Assembly (NCBI GenBank): GCA_016703125.1
Contig: JADJCR010000004.1
Location: 62,001 to 126,000, forward strand
Reading direction: 5' to 3'
Origin: Micrococcales bacterium
GTDB taxonomy: Bacteria > Actinomycetota > Actinomycetes > S36-B12 > UBA10799
Length of the DNA: 64,000 bases
Shown here: piece after piece, positions 32,016 to 40,353 of the stretch
Position numbering within the stretch: the first letter of the stretch is position 1
Layout: the number at the start of each line of letters is the position of its first letter
Position numbers and translations under genes: made by a program
The notes under the pieces: generated by a model
The model's input: the letters and a program-made list of their open reading frames with translations, nothing else
Told to the model about the DNA's origin: nothing
Database searches by the model: none

Positions 32016-32855
32016 ATGGCGATAGCACTCATCACCGGTGGCGGCTCAGGCATCGGCGCGCAGACCGGTGTCCAGATGGCCCGCAACGGCGACACCGTGA
32101 TCCTGGCCGACATCGACGGGGACGCGGCGGACAATGTGGCGGCCAGCATCGTGGCCTCAGGCGGGAAGGCGGAATCGGCACAACTCGATGTGCGCGACGG
32201 GCCGGCTTTCGCGGCCTTGGTGGACCGCGTGGTCGCCGATCACGGCCGCATCGACCTCATCTTCAACAACGCGGGTATCGGAGTGGGCGGTCCCATCGAG
32301 GATCTGACCGCCGAACACTGGCAGCGCATCGTCGACATCAACATCATGGGCGTGGTCAACGGCATCCGGGCCGTCTACCCGCACATGATCCGGCAGGGCG
32401 ACGGACACATCGTCAACACCGCTTCGCTGGCCGGACTTGTGCCCAGCCCCATGCTCGCGCCGTACGCCATGACCAAGCATGCCGTGGTCGGGCTGTCCAC
32501 GAGCCTGCGGCCGGAGGCCGCGCAGCACGGCGTCAGAGTCACTGCCCTGTGCCCCGGGCCGACGGAGACCCCGATCCTGGACAGCCGGGGCCCGCGGGAC
32601 CTACCGCCGCACGAGGGCCTGTCGGCGCGCACATTGCTCACGAAGGTCGCCGGCGGGATCTACCCGGTGGAACGTCTCGTCACCGACCTGATTGACGGGA
32701 TCGCGCGGAACAAGGCCTACATCGTGACCCCCCGGCAGGCTCGCCTGGCGTGGCTGGTGCAGCGGCTCATGCCGTCGTACCTGGAGAAACACGCCACCCG
32801 CCTGGTCGGCTGGGCCAAACGCGAGAACGAGCGCCTGGAGCGTGCGAACAGTTGA
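32016..32855 (+). CDS. Short-chain dehydrogenase/reductase
   Basis: This 279-residue classical SDR has the cofactor motif TGGGSGIG, NNAG at the end of strand 4, catalytic Ser in NTASLAG and the YxxxK pair in YAMTKHAV. An Asp after strand 2 (LADIDGD) points to NAD(H) preference. The long C-terminal helix (LAWLVQRLMPSYLEKHATRL) may interact with membrane lipid. The substrate is unknown; relatives act on steroids, fatty alcohols or acyl chains. ATG 32016 lies 6 nt after TAGGTT. Confidence 0.93.
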   Translation: MAIALITGGGSGIGAQTGVQMARNGDTVILADIDGDAADNVAASIVASGGKAESAQLDVRDGPAFAALVDRVVADHGRIDLIFNNAGIGVGGPIEDLTAEHWQRIVDINIMGVVNGIRAVYPHMIRQGDGHIVNTASLAGLVPSPMLAPYAMTKHAVVGLSTSLRPEAAQHGVRVTALCPGPTETPILDSRGPRDLPPHEGLSARTLLTKVAGGIYPVERLVTDLIDGIARNKAYIVTPRQARLAWLVQRLMPSYLEKHATRLVGWAKRENERLERANS

Positions 32856-32881
32856 CCGCGAACTGGTGAAGAAGTGCCACC

Positions 32882-33859
32882 TCAGTTGGCGGTGACGTCA
32901 ACCGCTCTGGCCGCCGAGCCCTCGTGCGCCGGAATGGTCCCGAGACGGCCGGCCTGGAAGTCCTCGAACGCCTGCATAACCTCGGCCTTGGTATTCATCA
33001 CGAACGGGCCCATCCAAGCGATCGGCTCGCGGATCGGGGCACCGCCGAGCAGCAGGACCTCCATGTCGTGCGTGCGGGAGTCCTGGGTGGCGTCGGCGCC
33101 GAAGCGCACCTCGTCACCGGGGCCGAACACGGCGAGTTGCCCGGCGTGGATCGCCGCTCCGTTGACCTCACCGCGACCGGCGAGCACGTAGAGCAACGCG
33201 TTGAAGTCCGGGCGCCAGGGTAGGCGCACCTGGGCGCCTTTGGACACCGAGACGTGGGCCATCGAAATCGGGGTCGTGGTGATCCCGGGGCCCGTGATGC
33301 CGCCCACTTCGCCGGCGATGACGCGGATGAGAGCGCCGGCGTCCTGCGTCGTGGCCAGGCCCACTTGACTGGCCCGCAGGTCCTGGTAGCGAGGGGTGGC
33401 GAGTTTCTGGGTGCGCGGGAGGTTTACCCACAACTGAACACCGTGGAACAGGCCACCGGAGGCCACGAGATCCTCTGGCGGGCGCTCGATGTGCAGCAAC
33501 CCCGATCCGGCGGTCATCCACTGGGTGTCCCCGTTGGTGATCAGGCCGCCGCCACCCTGGGAGTCGGCGTGCTCGAACGTGCCGTCGATGATGTACGTCA
33601 CGGTCTCGAAGCCGCGGTGCGGGTGCCATGGCGTTCCCTTGGGCTCACCGGCGGCGTATTCCACCTCGCCCATCTGGTCCATGTGGATGAACGGGTCGAG
33701 CCACTCCAGAGGTACCCCGGCGAAAGCCCGGTGGACGGGGAAGCCCTCCCCCTCGAAGCCGCGGGGGGCAGTGGTCACGGACAGCACCTCGCGGGGCTGG
33801 CTGGGCGCGCCCGAAACCCGGGGCAGGACGGTGACGTCGTCGACAGTGATGGCTGGCAT
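32882..33859 (-). CDS. Pirin-family cupin protein
   Basis: This 325-residue protein has the two cupin barrels of pirins. The N-terminal metal site is visible in HPHRGFETVTYI with a further histidine and glutamate in GLLHIERPPE; the second barrel lacks an obvious site, as usual. Bacterial pirins show quercetin dioxygenase activity or interact with metabolic enzymes; the role here is not determined. ATG 33859 follows AAGGAGG. The promoter holds a palindrome of MarR type at 33885-33904. Confidence 0.93.
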   Translation of the reverse strand: MPAITVDDVTVLPRVSGAPSQPREVLSVTTAPRGFEGEGFPVHRAFAGVPLEWLDPFIHMDQMGEVEYAAGEPKGTPWHPHRGFETVTYIIDGTFEHADSQGGGGLITNGDTQWMTAGSGLLHIERPPEDLVASGGLFHGVQLWVNLPRTQKLATPRYQDLRASQVGLATTQDAGALIRVIAGEVGGITGPGITTTPISMAHVSVSKGAQVRLPWRPDFNALLYVLAGRGEVNGAAIHAGQLAVFGPGDEVRFGADATQDSRTHDMEVLLLGGAPIREPIAWMGPFVMNTKAEVMQAFEDFQAGRLGTIPAHEGSAARAVDVTAN

Positions 33860-33884
33860 GGTGCCTCCTTACACCCCCTTGAAC

Positions 33885-33904
33885 ATAGTTGACACTACAA
33901 CTAT
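33885..33904. promoter_or_regulatory. Palindrome upstream of pirin
   Basis: ATAGTTG (33885-33891) and CAACTAT (33898-33904) form a perfect 7-bp inverted repeat with a 6-bp spacer, 26 bp upstream of the pirin start. The AT-rich dyad resembles MarR-family operators; no MarR gene is adjacent. Confidence 0.5.
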
Positions 33905-33952
33905 TCCCCCGGGGCTGCAGTGCTTCGACCCTGACCTGTTCGTCGCCGGGCG

Positions 33953-36922
33953 TCAACCCGGGGGCACCTGCAGGGACACGCCCTCGGTGTCAGCGGATAC
34001 CTCCGGGGCCGGCGTGCCGACGTCCAACGACTCCGACGGCGACGGGGATGCCTCCGGGGCCGGGGAGGTCTCGGGCAGTGGTTCGACCTCCGGTGCGGTC
34101 TGCGCGATCTGCCGCTGAGCCTCGATGGCGCGGTTGATGGCATCGCGCAGGTCGTCCTGGGCCTCGCCGTATGCCGTGAAGTCGCCCTCCTGCAGCGCCT
34201 GCTCCGAGGCCTGCAACGCCGCGTCGGCATCGGCCAGGGCCTTAGTCAAACGCTGCTCCGGAGTGGTCTGCTTGGTCTTGCCCTTACCCTGCTGCTCGGG
34301 CACCGACGCCCCCAGCACCTTGGCCAGCGCGTCCTGCAGATTGCGCTCGAAGGCCACCTGCTGACCGAAGGACACCAGGACGCGCTGCAGGAGCGGATAG
34401 CCGTCCTGACTGGCCCGGACGTACACCGGCTCCACATACAGGAATCCCCCGGCAACCGGCAACGACAACAGGTTGCCCAACTCCACCTCGGACCCACCGC
34501 GGCGCAGCAGGGACAACTGCGAGGCGACCTCGGGGTTCGACTCGAAGGTGTTCTGCACCTGCAGCGGCCCTGGGATCACACTGTTGCGCGGCAACTGCAG
34601 GACTCGCAAGCGGCCGTAGCCGGGACCCGGTTCGGAACTCGCGGTCATGAACGCAGCCAGTGTCTGCCGCCGGACCGGTGAGAACGTGGTCGTCAACTGG
34701 AACTCCGGTGAGACCTGGTCGGGCATGCGCAACGTCAGGTAGTACGGGGGCTGCGGCTTGCCGGCGGCCTGCTGGGTGGGATCGGTCGGGACGTACCAGA
34801 AGTCCTGTCCGGAGTAGAAGGACCCGGGATCGGTCACGTGGTAACGGCTGTACACCAGTCGCTGCGCCTTGAAGATGTCCTCCGGGTACCGCACGTGCGC
34901 CTGCAGTTCCTCCGGCATCTCGCTGGCCGGCTTCAAGGTGCCGGGGAACGACTTCGACCACGCCTGCAGGATCGGGTCCGATTCGTCCCAGGTGTAGAGG
35001 CTGACAGTCCCGTCGTAGGCGTCCACCACGGCTTTCACACTGTTGCGCACGTAGTTGACGTAGTCCTGGTCGATGTTCAGGTTGCGGCGCACGGTCAGCG
35101 AGTCGCTGGTCGCATCCGACCAGCGCAGGCGCGCGTAGTACGGGTAGGCATCGGTCGTCGTGTAGCCGTCGACCAGCCAGACGATCCGCCCGTCCACCAC
35201 CGCCGGATAGGGGTCGGAATCGACCCGCAACCATGGCGCCACACTGCGTACCCGGGTCAGCGGATCGCGGTCGTACAGAATCTTGGAGTCCGAGCCGATG
35301 AGGCTGGACAGCAGGATGTTCGGCTCGGAGAACTTCGCGGCGTACATGAGGCGGTTCAGCGGCGACCCGACCGGGACCCCGCCGTTGCCCTCGTAGGTGT
35401 TGTTGCGCTGTCCCGAGGGACTGGTGTCGTCGGGGAAGTCGAGCTCACGAGGCCCGCCGGGTCCACCGACGATGGAGTACGTCGGCGACTTCTCGCCGAA
35501 GTAGACCCGGGGCTGTTCGATCTCCAATTCGCCGGTCGGCGGAATGTCCTCGGCGAAGAACTCCGGCTCGCCCTCGGCGTTCGCACGGTTGTCATAGGCG
35601 GCCACCAGTCCGTACCCGTGGGTGTAGACCAGCGTGTCGTTGGCCCAGTTGCGTTGCGCGGCCGGAACCGCGGACAGGTCGACCTCGCGGGTGCTCACGA
35701 TGGCGCCGCTGCGCCCACTGGGCAACTGGTAGCGATCCACGTCCAGCGCATCCGGGAACGAGTAGAAGGTGCGGATCTGCTGCAACTGCCGGAACGTGGG
35801 CGACACGATCGCCGGGTCGAGCAGGCGGATGTTCTCCAGCGTGCCCTTGTCCGCGGCCAAGGACTCAGCATCCGGCTGCCCGACCGCGGAATACTCGTCG
35901 CTCTGGGTGTCCGAGAGGTTGTACGCATCACGGGTGGCCTGGATGTTGCGGCTGATGTATGTGGCTTTGCCCGGCTCGTTGGGCCGGACCTGGAACTGCT
36001 GCACGATCGCCGGGTAGATCCCGCCGATGACCAGTGCGCTGACCGCGAGCAGGCCCAGGCCGATCAGGGGCAGCGTCCAGGTCCGGCGGAAGACATTGAG
36101 GAAGAACAGCAGCGCGCAGACCACGGCGATGAACGCCAGGATCGTCTTGGCCGGCAGCACCGCCTCGACGTCGCGGTACTTCAGCCCGGTGAACCCCTCA
36201 ACGAAGTCCTCCTCTTTGAGGGCCAGCGCGTAGCGGTCCAGCCAGTAGGCCACGGCTTTCAACAGACAGATCAGCCCGAGCAGCAGGGAGGTCTGCACCT
36301 GTGCGGCCTCCGTGGCCTGCAAGCCGTTCTGCAGACGGATGCCGCCGTACAGGTAGTGAACGACCACCACGAGCAGCAGTGTCAGGAACAGCAACATGAA
36401 ACCGAAGCCGGTGAGGTAGCGCAGGAACGGAAGTTTGAAGACGAAGAAGCCGACATCCATGCCGAACTGCGGGTCCTGGGTCCCGAACGATCCGCCGTTG
36501 CGGAACATCAGCCAGCGCCCCCACTCGGAGGTCGCCGACAGGCCCGCGAGCATGCCCAGGAAGCCGGCAATACCCAGCAGCAGCCACTTACGGATGGGTT
36601 CGATGCTCTGTCGATAGCCCTCCATGCTCGCCGAGAGCCGGGGGTCGTAGTCGGGACGGGTCCGGTAGGCCACCAGCATGCCCAGCCCCACCGCCACCGC
36701 CATGAGGAGCCCGAATCCCACGAACAGCACCGACCGGGTGCCGATGAGCGTGGTGAACACCCCGGCGAAGTCCACCGACCGGAACCAGAGCAGGTCGGTG
36801 TAGAACGCCGAGAAGATGAGGAACACCACCAGCAAGCCGGCCAGCACGGCAATCGTCATGGCCAGCACGCGGCCGCGCGGGCCACGGCTCGGGGCAGGTT
36901 TCGTGGCGGTGTCGAACGTCAC
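33953..36922 (-). CDS. UPF0182-family membrane protein
   Basis: This 989-residue protein is the large UPF0182 family (M. tuberculosis Rv3193c). About seven membrane helices fill residues 20-330. A large extracytoplasmic domain with NLSDTQSDEYSAVGQPD, GYGLVAAYDNRANA, YYARLRWSD and the ARVRYPEDIFKAQR block follows. The C-terminus is an acidic, Pro/Ala-rich disordered tail. Function is unknown; it is conserved across actinobacteria next to the PPA1309 and PDZ-protease genes. GTG 36922 is supported by TAGGGT ending 6 nt upstream. A very long open frame on the opposite strand here is a codon-bias shadow. Confidence 0.94.
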   Translation of the reverse strand: MTFDTATKPAPSRGPRGRVLAMTIAVLAGLLVVFLIFSAFYTDLLWFRSVDFAGVFTTLIGTRSVLFVGFGLLMAVAVGLGMLVAYRTRPDYDPRLSASMEGYRQSIEPIRKWLLLGIAGFLGMLAGLSATSEWGRWLMFRNGGSFGTQDPQFGMDVGFFVFKLPFLRYLTGFGFMLLFLTLLLVVVVHYLYGGIRLQNGLQATEAAQVQTSLLLGLICLLKAVAYWLDRYALALKEEDFVEGFTGLKYRDVEAVLPAKTILAFIAVVCALLFFLNVFRRTWTLPLIGLGLLAVSALVIGGIYPAIVQQFQVRPNEPGKATYISRNIQATRDAYNLSDTQSDEYSAVGQPDAESLAADKGTLENIRLLDPAIVSPTFRQLQQIRTFYSFPDALDVDRYQLPSGRSGAIVSTREVDLSAVPAAQRNWANDTLVYTHGYGLVAAYDNRANAEGEPEFFAEDIPPTGELEIEQPRVYFGEKSPTYSIVGGPGGPRELDFPDDTSPSGQRNNTYEGNGGVPVGSPLNRLMYAAKFSEPNILLSSLIGSDSKILYDRDPLTRVRSVAPWLRVDSDPYPAVVDGRIVWLVDGYTTTDAYPYYARLRWSDATSDSLTVRRNLNIDQDYVNYVRNSVKAVVDAYDGTVSLYTWDESDPILQAWSKSFPGTLKPASEMPEELQAHVRYPEDIFKAQRLVYSRYHVTDPGSFYSGQDFWYVPTDPTQQAAGKPQPPYYLTLRMPDQVSPEFQLTTTFSPVRRQTLAAFMTASSEPGPGYGRLRVLQLPRNSVIPGPLQVQNTFESNPEVASQLSLLRRGGSEVELGNLLSLPVAGGFLYVEPVYVRASQDGYPLLQRVLVSFGQQVAFERNLQDALAKVLGASVPEQQGKGKTKQTTPEQRLTKALADADAALQASEQALQEGDFTAYGEAQDDLRDAINRAIEAQRQIAQTAPEVEPLPETSPAPEASPSPSESLDVGTPAPEVSADTEGVSLQVPPG

Positions 36923-36949
36923 GGGTCAACCCTACGCAACGATGGTGAC
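36923..36949. promoter_or_regulatory. Divergent leaderless-type promoters, 27-bp gap
   Basis: TAGGGT on the minus strand (36929-36934) ends 6 nt before GTG 36922. AACGAT on the plus strand (36938-36943) ends 6 nt before ATG 36950. There is room for nothing else. Confidence 0.5.
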
Positions 36950-37345
36950 ATGCACCCGACTCCGGACCTCGAAATCGTGCTTCGGGACCTCGACCGCCAC
37001 GTCTGCCATGACGGCTGGCGGCAGCCTCCGCGGCTGTTCGCACTGGTCGCCGATGCCGTTGGCGGCGTCTCCCTGGTGGAGCAGCCCTGGGACAGCACCG
37101 GGGAGGACGTCCTGGCCGATCTAGCCCTGATTTCATGGCCGGGTGACGTCGCAGGCGCCGCGATCAGCGTCCAGCGCGTCCTGGAACCCGATCACGACGT
37201 CCGGCTGACCGCGGCCGCGATGCGTGATCAGCGGGTGGCCACCGCCGTGCGTTACCGCAGCCACGACACCGACGCCGAGGTCGCCATCGGGCCCGGGCTC
37301 GCCCCGCGTCTCGAGCGGGCGCTGTGGGACACCCTGCAGGGGTGA
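36950..37345 (+). CDS. PPA1309-family protein
   Basis: This 131-residue soluble protein matches the actinobacterial PPA1309 family: LEIVLRDLDRHVCHDGWRQPPRLFALV, LISWPGDVAGAAISVQRVL, and DVRLTAAAMRDQRVATAVRYRSHD. Function is unknown. Its position between UPF0182 and the PDZ/Lon protease is the conserved one. It is leaderless by the spacing of AACGAT, and its stop abuts the convergent protease stop. Confidence 0.9.
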   Translation: MHPTPDLEIVLRDLDRHVCHDGWRQPPRLFALVADAVGGVSLVEQPWDSTGEDVLADLALISWPGDVAGAAISVQRVLEPDHDVRLTAAAMRDQRVATAVRYRSHDTDAEVAIGPGLAPRLERALWDTLQG

Positions 37346-38401
37346 TCACGAGGTGGGGCACCGCGGTGCGGGGATCGTCCCGTCGAGCACCCCGCGGGCT
37401 TGTGCCAGCGTCCTCACCGGGACCACCGTCAATCCCTCCGGGGCCGACGAGAGGACCTCGTCGCAGTTGCCCGCCGGCGCCAGGAATATCGCAGCGCCCT
37501 GACTGGACGCAGCCGCCATCTTCTGGGCGATGCCGCCGATGGGCCCCACCTTGCCGGTGTCGTCCATCGTGCCGGTGCCGGCCACGAAGCGGCCGTCGAG
37601 CAACTGCCCAGGAGTGAGTTTGTCCACGATGCCGAGGGCGAACACCAGTCCGGCACTCGGTCCGCCCACATCGTCGAGATGGAAGTCCACTGTCACCGGT
37701 GAGTCCGCCAGGACCCCCAGGCTCAGCCCCAGGTAGCCCTTGCCGGGATCCTCCGGGTTGGCGATGGCGACCACGTCGACGCGGCGATCGCTACCGTCGC
37801 GACGCACGTCGAGTTCCACCGTCGCACCTGGACCCGCCTGTTGCACCACACGCGCCATCTGCCGCGGACCCGCCACGGACTGCCCGTCCACGCGAAGCAC
37901 CACGTCGCCGTGCTCCAGCACACCCTCGGCCGGGGATCCGGGCAGCACGTCCATCACCCAGGGCCGCGTGGTCACCGGCTCTCCCACCTCCCGCAACGCG
38001 GCGATACGGGCCCGCTGCTGGGAGTCGTCGAACTGGTCCGCGCCAGCCTGCTTCACGGCATCACGCGAGGCGTCGGGTGGGTAGAGGATGTCGGTGGGCA
38101 CCACTGCGACGGACGGGTCCAACCATCCCGTGAAGGCCTCGAACAACGTGAGGTGCCCGAACGGACCGCCCCGCTCGGACACCGTGGTCATGTCCAGTCG
38201 GCCGCCGGTGGGATAGGTCCGGGCCCCGTCGATCGCGATCACTGCCGTGCCATCGGTCTCGGCCAGCACGTCGAACATGGGGCCGGGCGCCATCCGGACG
38301 TAGGGAACCGAGACGACCTCCATGAGGCCGAGCAACGCCAGCCAGCACGCCAGCGCCAGGGCCACGACCCGTTTGCGCGGCGTATTCAGCCAACGCCTCA
38401 C
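37346..38401 (-). CDS. PDZ-domain Lon-type (S16) membrane protease
   Basis: This 351-residue protein (M. tuberculosis Rv3194c, B. subtilis YlbL type) has an N-terminal membrane helix (residues 10-32) and a PDZ domain around 145-215 (VLPGSPAEGVLEHGDVVLRVDG). The C-terminal Lon catalytic domain has its serine in DVGGPSAGLVFAL and its lysine in GGIAQKMAAA. The Ser-Lys dyad looks intact. It should cleave membrane or secreted substrates from the outer side. ATG 38401 overlaps the stop of a 44-codon membrane-protein gene by 4 bp. Confidence 0.94.
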   Translation of the reverse strand: MRRWLNTPRKRVVALALACWLALLGLMEVVSVPYVRMAPGPMFDVLAETDGTAVIAIDGARTYPTGGRLDMTTVSERGGPFGHLTLFEAFTGWLDPSVAVVPTDILYPPDASRDAVKQAGADQFDDSQQRARIAALREVGEPVTTRPWVMDVLPGSPAEGVLEHGDVVLRVDGQSVAGPRQMARVVQQAGPGATVELDVRRDGSDRRVDVVAIANPEDPGKGYLGLSLGVLADSPVTVDFHLDDVGGPSAGLVFALGIVDKLTPGQLLDGRFVAGTGTMDDTGKVGPIGGIAQKMAAASSQGAAIFLAPAGNCDEVLSSAPEGLTVVPVRTLAQARGVLDGTIPAPRCPTS

Positions 38402-38532
38402 CGATCACCCCGCAGGACCTGCCCCAGCCGTCGCAGGTCCCGGTCCCGCGCCGTGCCGTCACGCGGGCGCAAGCGCCACCAGGCGACCACGGTGACCAGC
38501 ACCACCGGGAGCCACCACCACAACACGGCCAT
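38398..38532 (-). CDS. Small membrane protein coupled to the PDZ protease
   Basis: This 44-residue product has one hydrophobic helix (AVLWWWLPVVLVTVVAWW) followed by a basic cytoplasmic segment (RLRPRDGTARDRDLRRLG). Its TGA overlaps the ATG of the protease gene by 4 bp, so it is co-translated. I know no named family. It could be an adaptor, an inhibitor or a localisation factor for the protease, or simply a conserved orphan. Confidence 0.6.
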   Translation of the reverse strand: MAVLWWWLPVVLVTVVAWWRLRPRDGTARDRDLRRLGQVLRGDR

Positions 38533-38664
38533 GCGTTCAGGGTACGCACGCGCGGACCGCGGCGCCCGGGCCGCGTTCCACCGAGGGCGAAACCGGACGC
38601 TGACGCCGGGTGGGTGAGGATCGTCGTAGCCTGGAACCTCGGACGATACGAACAGGCGGCAGTG

Positions 38665-39942
38665 ATGAGTGGCGATCAACCCTTCGGGTTCTCCCCCGAC
38701 CCGGACGACCCGAAGACCCCCGGCTTCGACATGTCACAACTCGGGGCGATGCTGCAACAACTCGGGGCGATGCTGCAGAGCGGCCAGAACCAAGTGGCCG
38801 GACCGGTCGATTGGGACCTGGCCAAGAACCTGGCGCGCCAGACGATCAGCCAGAAGGGCGACCCGTCGGTCAACGACAACGACGTGCGCCGCATCGGCGA
38901 GGCCTTCGACCTCGCGCAGGTCTGGCTGGACGCGGCCACGACGTTCCCCGCCGGCACCGCGACTCCTGGGGTGTGGAGCCGCAGCGAATGGCTCGAGCAC
39001 ACCTGGCCCGCGTGGCAGCAGATCATCGAACCGATCGCCGAGGGCGTCCAGCAGACGCTGACGACCATGCCCGACCTCGGCCAGGTCAACCTGCAGGATC
39101 TGGGCATCCCGGGACTGCCGGAGAACCTCCCCGAGGGCATGCCCGACCTCAACCAGCTCGCCGGACCCTTGATGAACATGGCGAAGCGGATGGGTGCGGC
39201 GATGTTCGGCGCACAGGTGGGCAACGGTCTGGCCGTGCTGGCCGACGAGGTGCTCGGTGCCGCCGACGTCACGGTGCCACTCACCGGCGACGGACGGCCG
39301 GCGCTGGTCAGCGAGAACGTCAAGGCGTTCGGCGCCGACCTGGACGTGGAACTGGGAGACCTCTACCTCTACCTGGCTCTGCGCGAGGCCGCCCACCAGC
39401 GGCTCTACGCTCACGTGCCGTGGCTGCGCACCGCCGTCGAGACCGCCGTGCGTGCTTACGCCTCGGGTATCTCCGTGGACACCGAGAAGATCCAGGAGGC
39501 CCTGCGCGGGATCGACCCCAACGACCCGCAGGCGATGCAGGAGATCATGTCCTCCGGGGTCTTCGAACCCGCTGAGACCGAAGAGCAGAAGCAGGCGCTG
39601 TCCCGCCTGGAGACATTGCTCGCGCTGATCGAGGGATGGGTGCAGGACGTCGTGACGGCCGGCATCGACGGACGTATGCCGTCAGCCGAGCGACTGGGCG
39701 AGACCATGCGGCGGCGGCGCGCGTCGGGCGGTCCCGCGGAGAAGACCTTCGCCACCCTGATCGGCCTGGAACTGCGCCCCCGTGCTTTGCGGGAGGCCAG
39801 CGCGCTGTGGGCGACGTTGCGGGACCTGCGCGGTATCGACGGACGGGACGGCGTGTGGCGCCACCCGGACTTCATTCCCACCGCCGACGACCTGGCTGAC
39901 CCGACCACGTGGTTGCGCGACACCGGCGAACTCGAAGGCTGA
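38665..39942 (+). CDS. DUF2342 zinc-dependent metalloprotease-like protein
   Basis: This 425-residue protein belongs to the actinobacterial DUF2342 family (M. tuberculosis Rv3195). It has the conserved NMAKRMGAAMFGAQVGNGLA block and the probable metal site ALREAAHQRLYAHVPWL (Glu241, His244, His250). QEIMSSGVFEP and the C-terminal GVWRHPDFIPTADDLADP complete the family pattern. The N-terminus is a disordered Pro/Asp stretch. Annotated as a zinc metalloprotease by motif; activity is not firmly established. ATG 38665 is chosen as the start of the recognisable family N-terminus (MSGDQPFGF). Confidence 0.9.
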   Translation: MSGDQPFGFSPDPDDPKTPGFDMSQLGAMLQQLGAMLQSGQNQVAGPVDWDLAKNLARQTISQKGDPSVNDNDVRRIGEAFDLAQVWLDAATTFPAGTATPGVWSRSEWLEHTWPAWQQIIEPIAEGVQQTLTTMPDLGQVNLQDLGIPGLPENLPEGMPDLNQLAGPLMNMAKRMGAAMFGAQVGNGLAVLADEVLGAADVTVPLTGDGRPALVSENVKAFGADLDVELGDLYLYLALREAAHQRLYAHVPWLRTAVETAVRAYASGISVDTEKIQEALRGIDPNDPQAMQEIMSSGVFEPAETEEQKQALSRLETLLALIEGWVQDVVTAGIDGRMPSAERLGETMRRRRASGGPAEKTFATLIGLELRPRALREASALWATLRDLRGIDGRDGVWRHPDFIPTADDLADPTTWLRDTGELEG

Positions 39943-40353
39943 GGAATCTGCTGTCAACAGGCGGTGCATAACCGAACCGCCTGATCAGGCGGCGCGTCGG
40001 CGCGACACGATCGGAGCTGACTGTGCGCTTGTCCCCAGCTGTACACACCCTCATGGACAGGCCGTCCCCCGGTCATCCACAGGTCTGTCCACAACGGTGG
40101 ACACATGGCCGCCGGATCGTCTGGACGGGCCTTTCCCGGCGCCCCTAACGTCAGTCGTGAACGAAGCCCCCGCGAGGGAGGCGAACCGGAGGGGAAGCCG
40201 GGACGCCGAACAACCGGGGGCTTCGCTCTGTCTTGGGGCTTCCCTCGATCTGTCCACCGCGTTGGAGAACGTGCACCGCGTTGGAGAATCCACACGTGGG
40301 TCCTCCAACCTCGTGGACGACCTCCAACCTCGCCGCAGCGCTGGTCCGCGTCG
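39943..40353. other. Dyad-rich 411-bp intergenic region
   Basis: I see no gene here. The stretch opens with a perfect 16-bp palindrome, CCGCCTGATCAGGCGG (39977-39992), a possible terminator for the DUF2342 gene. TGTCCAC/GTGGACA (40086-40103) is a perfect 7-bp dyad with a 4-nt loop. CGAAGCCCCCG (40162-40172) pairs perfectly with 40215-40225, enclosing 42 nt rich in purines. The second copy of the 68-bp palindromic repeat occupies 40261-40328. This concentration of inverted repeats suggests a structured RNA or a protein-binding locus, but no known RNA family fits. Confidence 0.5.
40261..40328 (-). repeat. 68-bp palindromic repeat, copy 2
   Basis: This element has the same length and box order as the one at 11459-11526, in inverted orientation: GTTGGAG ends, an inner GTTGGAG/CTCCAAC pair and a central CACACGTG. 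About 57 of 68 positions agree, and several differences keep the pairing. It lies 25 bp past the stop of the enoyl-CoA hydratase-like gene. Confidence 0.75.

Noticed and set aside
34838..37345. An 835-codon open frame on the plus strand, mostly opposite the UPF0182 gene
   Set aside because: High-GC codon bias opens the antisense frame. The translated part opposite UPF0182 is low-complexity Arg/Gly/Val/Gln/His-rich. Only its last 131 codons (36950-37345) are a real gene (PPA1309).
40162..40225. 6C small RNA motif
   Set aside because: The C-runs are in the stem and only five long; the 6C class needs six or more C in two hairpin loops.
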